From positions 1-28,982 of the forward strand of contig JBMOIL010000008.1 in the NCBI GenBank assembly GCA_049317345.1: a stretch of DNA of 28,982 nt. Direction: 5' to 3'. Each line of letters begins with the position of its first letter. The stretch's first letter is position 1. Under the pieces are notes generated by a model that was not told the origin of the DNA, made no database searches, and worked only from the letters and a program-made list of their open reading frames with translations. Source of the stretch: Mxb001 sp049317345 (lineage in GTDB: Bacteria > Actinomycetota > Actinomycetes > S36-B12). Of the stretch, positions 21,444 to 27,976 are shown one piece after another. Both the position numbers and the translations under genes were made by a program.

Positions 21444-22382
21444 GTGAGCGAGATCCTGGTAGAGGTGCGCCGCGGAGGCGTCGTCGAGGGCGTGCACCGC
21501 GGGCATGCCGTCGTACTCGCACCGGACGGCTCGGTCGAGCGCGCGTGGGGTGACCTGCAAGCCCCGATCCTGCCCCGGTCCTCCAACAAGCCGGCCCAGG
21601 CATCTGCCATGGTGGGCGCCGGACTTCCGCTGGACGGCGAGCTCCTCGCGCTCGCCGCCGCATCGCACAGCGGCGAGGAGTTCCACATCGAAGGCGTCCG
21701 CCGCATCCTCGCCATGGGCGGTCTCGGCGAGTCGAGCCTGCTCACCCCGCCAGAGCTGCCGATCGATGATCCGGTGCGCCTGGAGGTGCAGTTGGCAGGA
21801 GGGGCTGCCTCGACGACGTACATGAACTGCTCGGGCAAGCATGCGGCGATGCTTCTCACCTGCGTGGTCAATGATTGGCCCGTCTCGGACTACACCTCTC
21901 CCGAGCATCCCCTGCAGCGCGCGATTGTCGCTGAGATCACCGAGCGTGCGGGCGAGCAGCCCTGGGCGGTCGCCGTAGACGGTTGTGGCGCGCCCGTGCT
22001 GGGGCTCACCGTGGCGGGGCTGGCGCGCATGGGTGCCGCCATTGCCGGTGCCGATGACGAGGCGGGCAGGCGCGTCGCCGATGCGATGCGCGGCAACCCT
22101 GATTGGGTCGCCGGCACACGCCGCGACGCGGCAGCCCTGCAGAGGTCGCTTCCCGGAGCCCTCATCAAGGAGGGCGCGGAGTCGGTCTATCTCGTCGTAC
22201 TCCCCGACGGCCGAGCGATCGCGCTCAAGATTGAGGACGGTGGCGGGCGAGCCCGACCCGTGGCTATGGCGGGCATCCTCATGGCCATCGGAGTCGACAA
22301 CGACGTCATCGAGGCGCAGGCGCATCTGGTGCTCCTGGGAGGCGGTCGGCCGGTCGGCGAGATCGTCCCGGCGTTCGGTTAG
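21444..22382 (+). CDS. ReAV-type (Rhizobium etli class) L-asparaginase
   Basis: This 312-residue amidohydrolase of the asparaginase II family, unrelated to the E. coli enzymes, converts asparagine to aspartate and ammonia. Motifs match the structurally described ReAV enzyme. RSSNKP at 45-50 gives the Ser46-x-x-Lys49 pair, and SHSGE is at 74-78. NCSGKH at 128-133 holds Cys129 and Lys132, and VDGCG holds Asp179 and Cys181; the last four correspond to the zinc site of ReAV. It has no signal peptide, so it is cytoplasmic. GTG is chosen because the family strand ILVEVRRGGVVEGVHRG follows at once. Confidence 0.9.
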   Translation: MSEILVEVRRGGVVEGVHRGHAVVLAPDGSVERAWGDLQAPILPRSSNKPAQASAMVGAGLPLDGELLALAAASHSGEEFHIEGVRRILAMGGLGESSLLTPPELPIDDPVRLEVQLAGGAASTTYMNCSGKHAAMLLTCVVNDWPVSDYTSPEHPLQRAIVAEITERAGEQPWAVAVDGCGAPVLGLTVAGLARMGAAIAGADDEAGRRVADAMRGNPDWVAGTRRDAAALQRSLPGALIKEGAESVYLVVLPDGRAIALKIEDGGGRARPVAMAGILMAIGVDNDVIEAQAHLVLLGGGRPVGEIVPAFG

Positions 22383-22450
22383 GAGGGCGGCGGTCCGTAT
22401 TGGGGCGTCGGCCCATAGGAGGCCTGCGGCGCGTAGGAGAGCGGCGGCCC
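22379..22450 (-). pseudogene. Orphan Pro/Tyr/Gly-rich C-terminal tail
   Basis: The minus strand here reads 23 codons ending in SYAPQASYGPTPQYGPPPS and a stop, typical of the low-complexity tail of actinobacterial membrane or secreted proteins. Directly upstream on that strand the palindromic repeat begins, and no body of a gene precedes it. It looks like the last piece of a lost gene, cut at the repeat. It is short, so chance cannot be excluded. Confidence 0.35.
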
Positions 22451-22496
22451 ATTGTGCGGCTGGGAGCGAGTTCTATCGACACTCAGCCGCACAATT
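22451..22496. repeat. Palindromic element, second copy
   Basis: ATTGTGCGGCTG (22451-22462) and CAGCCGCACAAT (22484-22495) are exact inverses, with a 21-base centre. Read on the minus strand, ACTCGCTCCCAGCCGCACAAT matches the element at 615-634 in 20 of 21 bases. The two copies are therefore members of one dispersed family. Confidence 0.8.
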
Positions 22497-22590
22497 CGAT
22501 GGCGGACGCCCGCCCTCTCGATGGCAGACACCCCGGCCTCGCCAGCAGCGGCCCACGTCCCTGTCATCCTCCCTCGCGTGACGCACCTCA

Positions 22591-22631
22591 CGCTTGCTCC
22601 CGCTAGCACTCCGCTTGCAATTGCAAGCACT
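22591..22631 (+). promoter_or_regulatory. Tandem operator upstream of the XRE gene
   Basis: Two direct copies of a 20-bp unit lie 21 bp apart: 22591-22610 and 22612-22631 (15 of 20 identical, CGCTTGC at the left and AGCACT at the right). The second contains a perfect 16-bp palindrome GCTTGCAATTGCAAGC (22613-22628); the first is a damaged version. Two turns of helix between copies suit cooperative binding, most simply by the adjacent XRE protein. Confidence 0.6.
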
Positions 22632-22649
22632 TAGGGGCACCATGGACGC

Positions 22650-23033
22650 ATGGCACGCATCGAGGCACTCGGGGATTACATCCGCGAGCAGCGCGACCAG
22701 GCTCAAATGTCCGTGCGGCAGCTCGCCGCGGCGTCAGGGGTCTCCAACCCCTACCTGAGCCAGATCGAGCGGGGCCTGCGTCGCCCGAGCGCCGACATCC
22801 TCAACCGGCTTGCCGGCGCCCTGCGCATCTCGGCCGAGACGCTCTATGTCCAGGCCGGGATCCTCAGCGAGGACGATCGACCGGAGGCGAGCCTTTCCGT
22901 GGTCGACTCCATCGCTGCCGACACCAGCCTGACCGAGGCGCAGCGGCGCACGCTGCTGGAGATCTACCGGGCCTTCCAGGCCGAGAACCGCTCCGGGGAG
23001 ACCCCCCGGGAATCACGAGAGGACACCACATGA
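22650..23033 (+). CDS. XRE-family transcriptional regulator
   Basis: This 127-residue protein has a helix-turn-helix at about residues 8-65: LGDYIREQRDQAQMSVRQLA, then SGVSNPYLSQIERGLRRPS, the recognition part of Cro/XRE proteins. The C-terminal part is short and charged. The arrangement XRE, Lys/Ala-rich protein, DUF2516 matches Rv0474-Rv0475-Rv0476 of mycobacteria, where the middle gene is hbhA. ATG 22650 is used. An ATG at 22642 is in another frame. A tandem palindromic operator lies 19-59 bp upstream, suggesting autoregulation. The stop overlaps the next ATG (ATGA). Confidence 0.88.
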   Translation: MARIEALGDYIREQRDQAQMSVRQLAAASGVSNPYLSQIERGLRRPSADILNRLAGALRISAETLYVQAGILSEDDRPEASLSVVDSIAADTSLTEAQRRTLLEIYRAFQAENRSGETPRESREDTT

Positions 23034-23518
23034 GCACGCCCGAGACCGACAAGGTCACCGCTGCCCAGACCGCTGCAGCCAAGAAGCCCGCTGCCAAGAA
23101 GACGGCGGAGAAGCCCAAGCCCAAGAACGCCGTAGCTGCCGCGCGCGCGACCAATGCGACTCCTCGCACGGTGCCCTTCACGTCCATTGAGATCCCGGTC
23201 ATCGAGCTGCGCTCGATCGAGGTGCCGCGCGAGATGCCCTCCGTGGTTGCTGATGTCATCGAGTCGGTGCAGGAGAGTGTCGTGTCGGTTCCCGACACCG
23301 CCAGCCGCGCCTGGCATCAGGTGACCGACCTCACCCGGGACGCCCGCGAGCAGGTGCAGGACCTGACTGTCGACGCGCGTGACCGCGCCGTCCGTCTCGC
23401 CCGCGAGGCGAAGTCCACGGCCACATCGGTCGCCCGTGAAGCCAAGTCGACGGCGGGCACTGTCGCCCACGGCGCCGAGCGCACGGTCGTCCTTGTCCGC
23501 GAGGCCGTCGGCATCTAG
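23030..23518 (+). CDS. HbhA-like Lys/Ala-rich protein with 11-residue repeats
   Basis: This is a 162-residue protein. Residues 12-33 are a Lys/Ala/Pro-rich stretch (AAAKKPAAKKTAEKPKPK). A middle part has IEIPVIELRSIEVP. From residue 100 a helix made of 11-residue units continues to the end, for example DLTRDAREQVQ, DLTVDARDRAV, RLAREAKSTAT and SVAREAKSTAG. This resembles the apolipoprotein/LEA-like repeat used for right-handed coiled coils or lipid contact. Gene order identifies it as the counterpart of mycobacterial hbhA, an adhesin, but there the Lys-rich region is C-terminal. There is no signal peptide. It is translationally coupled to the XRE gene (ATGA overlap). Confidence 0.8.
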   Translation: MSTPETDKVTAAQTAAAKKPAAKKTAEKPKPKNAVAAARATNATPRTVPFTSIEIPVIELRSIEVPREMPSVVADVIESVQESVVSVPDTASRAWHQVTDLTRDAREQVQDLTVDARDRAVRLAREAKSTATSVAREAKSTAGTVAHGAERTVVLVREAVGI

Positions 23519-23534
23519 TCGCCCCCTCGCATCC

Positions 23535-23553
23535 GCGCCCCTCCCGGGGGCGC
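23535..23553 (+). terminator. Hairpin after the HbhA-like gene
   Basis: GCGCCCC (23535-23541) pairs with GGGGCGC (23547-23553) around a five-base loop, 17 bp after the stop codon. There is no T-tract. Confidence 0.4.
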
Positions 23554-23569
23554 ATCGCACAAGTCCACG

Positions 23570-23602
23570 CGCGCCCCGCCTGCGGAATGCAGGCGGGGCG
23601 CG
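23570..23602 (+). terminator. 14-bp stem hairpin adjoining the DUF2516 promoter
   Basis: CGCGCCCCGCCTGC (23570-23583) pairs perfectly with 23589-23602 around GGAAT. It ends one base before the TACGTT -10 element, so the -35 position of that promoter lies within the stem. Confidence 0.55.
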
Positions 23603-23608
23603 TACGTT
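23603..23608 (+). promoter_or_regulatory. -10 element of the DUF2516 gene (leaderless type)
   Basis: TACGTT, six bases (GGAGGG), ATG. The GGAGGG is too close to the ATG to act as a standard Shine-Dalgarno. Confidence 0.5.
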
Positions 23609-23614
23609 GGAGGG

Positions 23615-23893
23615 ATGTTCGATCTCACCCAGAACCTCGTCGAAACCGTCCTGTGGGTCGTCTTCGGGGTGGTGAAGATCTGGGCCTTCGTCGATTGCGT
23701 CCGCCGCCCCGCACCGGCCTTCCCGGCGGTGGGCCGGGTCTCCAAGCTGCTGTGGCTCCTGCTCACCGGCATCGCGATGCTCACGGGCCTCATCCCGGGC
23801 CTCACCCTGGGCATCATCGGCATCGCCGGAATCGTCGTGGCGCTCGTCTACCTCTTCGACGTGCGCACGCGTATCGCCGAGATCACGAGCTGA
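23615..23893 (+). CDS. DUF2516 family membrane protein
   Basis: This 92-residue protein has two clear hydrophobic segments, about residues 10-27 (VETVLWVVFGVVKIWAFV) and 43-83, the latter long enough for two spans. DCVRRPAPAFPAVGRVSK in between is a basic, probably cytoplasmic loop. The position after the XRE and HbhA-like genes and the pattern match mycobacterial Rv0476, of unknown role. It seems to have its own promoter despite being on the same strand as the preceding genes. Confidence 0.82.
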   Translation: MFDLTQNLVETVLWVVFGVVKIWAFVDCVRRPAPAFPAVGRVSKLLWLLLTGIAMLTGLIPGLTLGIIGIAGIVVALVYLFDVRTRIAEITS

Positions 23894-23906
23894 CCCGCTC
23901 TCGGTT

Positions 23907-23958
23907 TTTGCCCGTTACAGCGACTTCCGTGCGTAAGGAAGTCGACGCAACTGGCAAA
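23907..23958. terminator. Large imperfect palindrome between convergent genes
   Basis: Arms of about 21 bp (23908-23928 and 23937-23957) match at 17 of 21 positions. The core CGACTTCC (23921-23928) pairs with GGAAGTCG (23937-23944) around eight bases. Lying between two gene ends, it could stop transcription from both sides, although neither side has a long T-tract after the stem. Confidence 0.5.
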
Positions 23959-23979
23959 TAGGTGGAGGTTGGAGTGGGC

Positions 23980-24582
23980 TCACACCCAGCCGCCACCTTC
24001 GGGCAGTTGTCCGTGCTCGGCCCATAGCCACAGGGCCGTCTTGGTGAGGATGCCGCAGTCGAGGCGATCCATGCGCCCCGCGTCGTCGACGATGAAGTAC
24101 GCGTACGTGGGCGGGGCATTGCCCCCGCTGCTCGGGCCCGTGACATCAGTCGCGGGCGGGAGCATCGCGCGCGGCACCCAGGTGTGCGTGCCGCGCCCGG
24201 CGATGAGCAGGCCGTCCTGCCCGAGGACGTGCAGTCCGCGGCGGTAGTGACCACGCTGTACGTCGCGTCGCTCGGCCAGGCCCTGCAGCAGTTTGCCGGC
24301 AGCGAAGACCGCACCGACGAGGCTGACCGCAGCAAGTGCGCCGTAGATGATCCGCTCCGCGCCCGCAGCGGGATCCAGGCCGGCGGCGATCGTCGCGCGC
24401 ACACTCGCGACGCCGACGACGAGCAGTCCGGCCAGCCACGCTGCGGGTATCCAGCTGAGGTGGGTGCGATAGGCGAGGAATCTCGAGTCGACCGGGCGGG
24501 GGATCCCGGAGTCCAGCAGCGCCTGGGCGCGCAGCGGCAACTCCTCGGCTGACACCTGCACGAGGATCCGGTCGCTGCTCAT
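23980..24582 (-). CDS. Hypothetical membrane protein
   Basis: This 200-residue protein has a hydrophilic N-terminus of about 45 residues and two hydrophobic segments, SWIPAAWLAGLLVVGVASV and IIYGALAAVSLVGAVFAAG. A C-terminal domain with short strands follows (GLHVLGQDGLLIAGRGTHTWVP, YAYFIVDDAGRMDRL). The order 2 helices then a beta-rich domain recalls PH-like membrane proteins, but I do not recognise a family. ATG 24580-24582 lies four bases after the AlaX stop, so it is the last gene of the gpmA-AlaX unit. An in-frame start at 24696 would overlap AlaX heavily and is rejected. Confidence 0.7.
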   Translation of the reverse strand: MSSDRILVQVSAEELPLRAQALLDSGIPRPVDSRFLAYRTHLSWIPAAWLAGLLVVGVASVRATIAAGLDPAAGAERIIYGALAAVSLVGAVFAAGKLLQGLAERRDVQRGHYRRGLHVLGQDGLLIAGRGTHTWVPRAMLPPATDVTGPSSGGNAPPTYAYFIVDDAGRMDRLDCGILTKTALWLWAEHGQLPEGGGWV

Positions 24583-24586
24583 GCGA

Positions 24587-25306
24587 TCAGCCCTCGAGGG
24601 CGACGCGAATCCGCCGGAAGCCCTTGCCCTTGTTCTCGACCTTGACCACGCGCATGCGCCCGACGTGCCGGGTGGAGGCGACGTGGGTCCCCCCATCCGC
24701 CTGCACGTCGAGGCCGTCGATGTCGACGATGCGCACGATCTCGATGTCGGGTGGCAGCAGATTGGTGGCGGTGCGAATGATGTCGGGGATCGCGAAGGCT
24801 TCGTCGCGTGCCAGGGAGTACGCGCGGATGGCGCGGTCGGACTCCACCTCGGCGTTGATCGCGTCTTCCACGGATTCCTTGAAGCCCTCCGGCACGCCTT
24901 CGAGGTTGAAGTCCAGTCGTCCCTCCAGTGGTTCCATGTTGGATCCGGTCACGAGGGCGCCGAAGTCACGGAACACCACACCGGAGAGCACGTGCAGGCC
25001 CGAGTGCGTGCGCATCAGTGCGGTGCGCCGGGGGTCGTCGATCGCACCCTGCACGGACGTCCCCACCGCGGGAAGTGGGTCCCCCTCGTGGGGAATGAGC
25101 CAGAGGTCATCGCCGTAGCGCGCGCCCACGATGCGTGTCTGTACGCCGCCCCACAGGAGTACTCCGTGATCGGGTGGCTGGCCGCCGCCACCGGGATAGA
25201 AGGCGGATCGATCGAGCACGATGCCCTGCTCGGGGTCGACCGCTTCGACGGTTGCTGTCCACTCGCGCAGCGTGGCGTCGCCGAGCTCGAGACGCGTCGT
25301 ACCCAT
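24587..25306 (-). CDS. Alanyl-tRNA editing protein (AlaX-like)
   Basis: This 239-residue free-standing editing protein is related to the editing half of alanyl-tRNA synthetase and would hydrolyse Ser-tRNA-Ala or Gly-tRNA-Ala. It starts with FYPGGGGQPPDHG, the typical AlaX/AlaRS glycine-rich region, and has the zinc-site pair RTHSGLHVLSG (HxxxH). The last motif reads DVQADGGTHVASTRHVG: Asp stands where AlaRS has the Cys of CGGTHV, leaving one His of the third and fourth ligands. GKGFRRIRVALE is the normal ending. ATG at 25304-25306 lies 19 bp after the gpmA stop, so the two are probably cotranscribed. Confidence 0.9.
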   Translation of the reverse strand: MGTTRLELGDATLREWTATVEAVDPEQGIVLDRSAFYPGGGGQPPDHGVLLWGGVQTRIVGARYGDDLWLIPHEGDPLPAVGTSVQGAIDDPRRTALMRTHSGLHVLSGVVFRDFGALVTGSNMEPLEGRLDFNLEGVPEGFKESVEDAINAEVESDRAIRAYSLARDEAFAIPDIIRTATNLLPPDIEIVRIVDIDGLDVQADGGTHVASTRHVGRMRVVKVENKGKGFRRIRVALEG

Positions 25307-25325
25307 GGCAGGCGCCCGCCGTCCC

Positions 25326-26081
25326 TCAGCGGCCCTGGTTGGCTACGGCGGCTGCGGCTGTGGCCGCTGCTTCGGGATCGAGGTATTCGCCTCCGGCCAC
25401 GATGGGGCGCAGGTCCTCATCGAGGCGGTAGACGAGCGGGATACCCGTGGGGATGTTGAGCGCGGCGATGTCTGCGTCGGAGATTCCGTCCAGGTGCTTC
25501 ACGAGCGCGCGAAGCGAGTTGCCGTGCGCGGCTACCAGGACCGTCTGTCCGCGACGCAGGCCCTCGCCGACGATGACGTCCTCCCAGTAGGGGATGAGGC
25601 GGTTGACGACGTCTTTGAGGCACTCGGTGCGCGGGCGCGCATCGAGCGGGAGTGCGGCGTAGCGAGGGTCGTAGGTCTGGGCGAACTCGCTGTCGGGGTC
25701 GATCGGGGGAGGGGGGACGTCGTAGGAGCGGCGCCAGAGCATGAACTGCTCCTCGCCGTACTGGTCGAGCGTGGCCTTCTTGTCCTTGCCCTGCAGGTCG
25801 CCGTAGTGGCGCTCATTGAGGCGCCAATTGCGCACGACGGGGATCCAGGCGCGACCGGCCTCGCCGAGGGCGATGTTGGCGGTCGTGATGGCACGGGTGA
25901 GCAGGGAGGTGTGCACGACGTCGGGAAGTACGCCGGATTCTGCGAGGAGTCGACCCCCGCGTGCGGCCTCGTCGCGCCCCTTATCGGAGAGACCGACGTC
26001 GACCCAACCGGTGAAGAGGTTGCGGGCATTCCACTCGCTCTCGCCGTGGCGGAGGAGCACCAGGGTGTAGGGCGCCGTCAT
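25326..26081 (-). CDS. gpmA: 2,3-bisphosphoglycerate-dependent phosphoglycerate mutase
   Basis: This 251-residue glycolytic enzyme interconverts 3- and 2-phosphoglycerate. LVLLRHGESEWN holds the phosphohistidine, followed by NLFTGWVDVGLSDKG. NERHYGDLQGKDK and the late VLVAAHGNSLRALVKHLDG complete the active site. Minus-strand CAGGAT lies six bases before the ATG. The upstream neighbour ybjN ends 19 bp away, so this promoter overlaps its end. The gene order mshA, ybjN, gpmA is that of mycobacteria, where senX3 comes next; here the kinase is instead beyond phoU. The Ala-rich tail at the end is not part of the core. Confidence 0.96.
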   Translation of the reverse strand: MTAPYTLVLLRHGESEWNARNLFTGWVDVGLSDKGRDEAARGGRLLAESGVLPDVVHTSLLTRAITTANIALGEAGRAWIPVVRNWRLNERHYGDLQGKDKKATLDQYGEEQFMLWRRSYDVPPPPIDPDSEFAQTYDPRYAALPLDARPRTECLKDVVNRLIPYWEDVIVGEGLRRGQTVLVAAHGNSLRALVKHLDGISDADIAALNIPTGIPLVYRLDEDLRPIVAGGEYLDPEAAATAAAAVANQGR

Positions 26082-26087
26082 GGCGCC

Positions 26088-26093
26088 ATCCTG
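26088..26093 (-). promoter_or_regulatory. -10-like element of gpmA
   Basis: Minus-strand CAGGAT, six bases, ATG; TTGACAGGAT precedes the spacer. This is the same arrangement as in the asparaginase gene. Confidence 0.45.
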
Positions 26094-26100
26094 TCAAGCC

Positions 26101-26610
26101 TCAGTCGAGCTGCTCGGCGAGGTGCCGGAATGCCTCAAGATTCCCCGTGGGCTCACCTCGATCGACCCGCCACTTCCATTCGCGGCGGATGGCTGTGGCG
26201 AAGCCGAGCTCGAGGATCGTGTTGAAGGAGCCATCGGAGTATTCGGCCACGCAGCCCAGGATGCGATCGACCTCGTCGGGGGTCACTGCCTCCAGGGACG
26301 TGCGTCCCGCGAGGTAGATGTCGCCCAGGTGGTCCACGCAGAACGCAACGGCGTACATCCGTCGATTGCGCTCGAGAAGCCAGCGATACACCGCCTCGGC
26401 GTTCTCGTCGGGTCGGCGCGCCACAAAGGCATTAATGGACAGGGCATGGTCACCGACAACGAGCGAGACCGTCGTCCGGAGCTTGCGCTCGCCCTCCAGT
26501 GTGATGACAAAGGTGTGCTCGTCTGTGTGTTCCGCACTCAGTCCCGCCCCCGCGAGTGCGCTCTCGACGGCCCGCGTGGCCGTCGCCCGGGCGGTCGAGT
26601 CCAGCGTCAT
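26101..26610 (-). CDS. YbjN-domain protein
   Basis: This 169-residue protein has the YbjN fold pattern: HTFVITLEGERKLRTTVSLVVG, then DHALSINAFVARRPDENAEAVYRWLLERNRRM, then VDHLGDIYLAGRTSLEAVTPDEVDRIL. It resembles Rv0487, which also follows mshA. YbjN proteins resemble type III secretion chaperones; the actinobacterial role is unknown. ATG 26608-26610 overlaps the mshA stop (ATGA). It ends 19 bp before gpmA starts. Confidence 0.85.
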   Translation of the reverse strand: MTLDSTARATATRAVESALAGAGLSAEHTDEHTFVITLEGERKLRTTVSLVVGDHALSINAFVARRPDENAEAVYRWLLERNRRMYAVAFCVDHLGDIYLAGRTSLEAVTPDEVDRILGCVAEYSDGSFNTILELGFATAIRREWKWRVDRGEPTGNLEAFRHLAEQLD

Positions 26611-27893
26611 CGGTTGCCGACGGCGACGGGCAGCGCTGCGTGCTCCCCGATGGCGTGGGCGTAGGAGTCGATGAGTGCTTGGGCTGTGGCATCCCAGCTG
26701 AAGCCCTCGGCGTGGCCGCGCGCTCCGGCCGCCAGGTGGTCGCGCTCCCGAGTGGTCATGCGCTCGAGCGCGCGCGCCCACTCATCTGGATCGTGGCCGG
26801 GGACCAGCAGGCCCGATCGTCCGTCGGCCACTGCGGTGCGCAGGCCGCCGACGGATGCGGCGACGACAGGTGTGCCGCACGCCTGGGATTCGATGGCGAC
26901 GAGGCCGAAGGATTCCGAGTAGGACGGCACAACCGTTGCGTCGGCCGCGCGGTACCACTGGGCCAGCCGGACGCGGTCGTTCGGTGGCTCGAAGCGGACG
27001 ATGTCGGCGATGCCGAGTGACGATGCGAGGTCGGCCAAGGCGCTCGGATGATCCAGCCCGCTTCCCGATGGGCCCCCGCATACGACGACAACCAGGCCGC
27101 GACGGCGAGCAGGATCCGACTCCACCATGCGCGCGACAGCCCGCAGGAGGACGTCGGGCGCCTTGAGGGGCTGGATGCGCCCGACGAAGAGCAGGACCTG
27201 GGCTTCGGGGCGCAGTCCCAGGGTGGCGCGGGCTGATGCCCGGTCGCCGGGAGAGAAGACGTCGAGGTCCACACCCGGGTGGACCACGTCGATGGCGTGA
27301 GGTGACGCTGAGTAGAGATCGATCAGTTGGCGTGCCTCGTCACCGGTGTTGGCGATGAGACGGGAGGCATTCTCGACGACCTGTTCCTCGCCGATCACGC
27401 GCACCTGGGGCTCGGCTCGATCGCCGTTGGCGAGTTCGAGGTTCTTGACCTTGGCTATCGTGTGCATGGAGTGCACCAAAGGCACGTCCCATCGCTCGGA
27501 AGCGAGCCATCCGACCTGGCCGGAGAGCCAGTAGTGCGAGTGGATGAGATCGAACCATCCGGCAGGGCGTCCTGCCTCTGCGCGAAGCAGGCCGGCGCTG
27601 AAGGCGCACATCTGCGCGGGCAGGTCTTCCTTCGGCAGTTCCTCAAACGGACCCGCGCGCAGATGGGAGACGCGAACGCCGGGCTCGATCTCGACCGTGT
27701 GCGCCAGAGACGACGTCTTTGCCCGGGTGAAGATCTCCACGTCGACACCCGCGGCGGCGAGACGGCGAGACGTCTCGAGGACGTAGACGTTGAGCCCGCC
27801 CGCATCGCCCGTGCCGGGCTGGTCGAGGGGTGAGGTGTGCAGGGACACCACGGCGACCCGGCGGGGCCGGGTGTCGCGCAGAAGTCGATTCAC
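26607..27893 (-). CDS. mshA: D-inositol-3-phosphate glycosyltransferase
   Basis: This 428-residue GT4 enzyme adds GlcNAc to inositol-3-phosphate, the first step of mycothiol synthesis. VAVVSLHTSPLDQPGTGDAGGLNVYVLETSRRLA is the family's N-terminus with the nucleotide-sugar loop. HSHYWLSG, FVGRIQPLKAPDVLL and SESFGLVAIESQACGTPVVAASVGG carry the hinge, phosphate site and EX7E motif. I prefer GTG at 27891-27893, with GGAGG five bases before it, over GTG 27899, which lies inside that ribosome site. It is coupled to ybjN. MshD, the last step of the pathway, is also in this window but in another operon. Confidence 0.94.
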   Translation of the reverse strand: MNRLLRDTRPRRVAVVSLHTSPLDQPGTGDAGGLNVYVLETSRRLAAAGVDVEIFTRAKTSSLAHTVEIEPGVRVSHLRAGPFEELPKEDLPAQMCAFSAGLLRAEAGRPAGWFDLIHSHYWLSGQVGWLASERWDVPLVHSMHTIAKVKNLELANGDRAEPQVRVIGEEQVVENASRLIANTGDEARQLIDLYSASPHAIDVVHPGVDLDVFSPGDRASARATLGLRPEAQVLLFVGRIQPLKAPDVLLRAVARMVESDPARRRGLVVVVCGGPSGSGLDHPSALADLASSLGIADIVRFEPPNDRVRLAQWYRAADATVVPSYSESFGLVAIESQACGTPVVAASVGGLRTAVADGRSGLLVPGHDPDEWARALERMTTRERDHLAAGARGHAEGFSWDATAQALIDSYAHAIGEHAALPVAVGNR

Positions 27894-27943
27894 AGCCACC
27901 TCCCGAGGGCTGAACGGCTCATCAGTGTGGCGTATTCCCCCGC

Positions 27944-27974
27944 CCGGGGCATCCCCGCCCTGAGGGATGGCCGG
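27944..27974 (-). terminator. Possible hairpin after phoU
   Basis: CCGGGGCATCCC (27944-27955) pairs with GGGATGGCCGG (27964-27974) with one or two unpaired positions. It lies between phoU and mshA, both on the minus strand. There is no T-tract. Confidence 0.35.
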
Positions 27975-27976
27975 AA

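Noticed and set aside
22642..22644. An ATG just before the XRE gene
   Set aside because: It is not in frame with the helix-turn-helix protein; ATG 22650 is.
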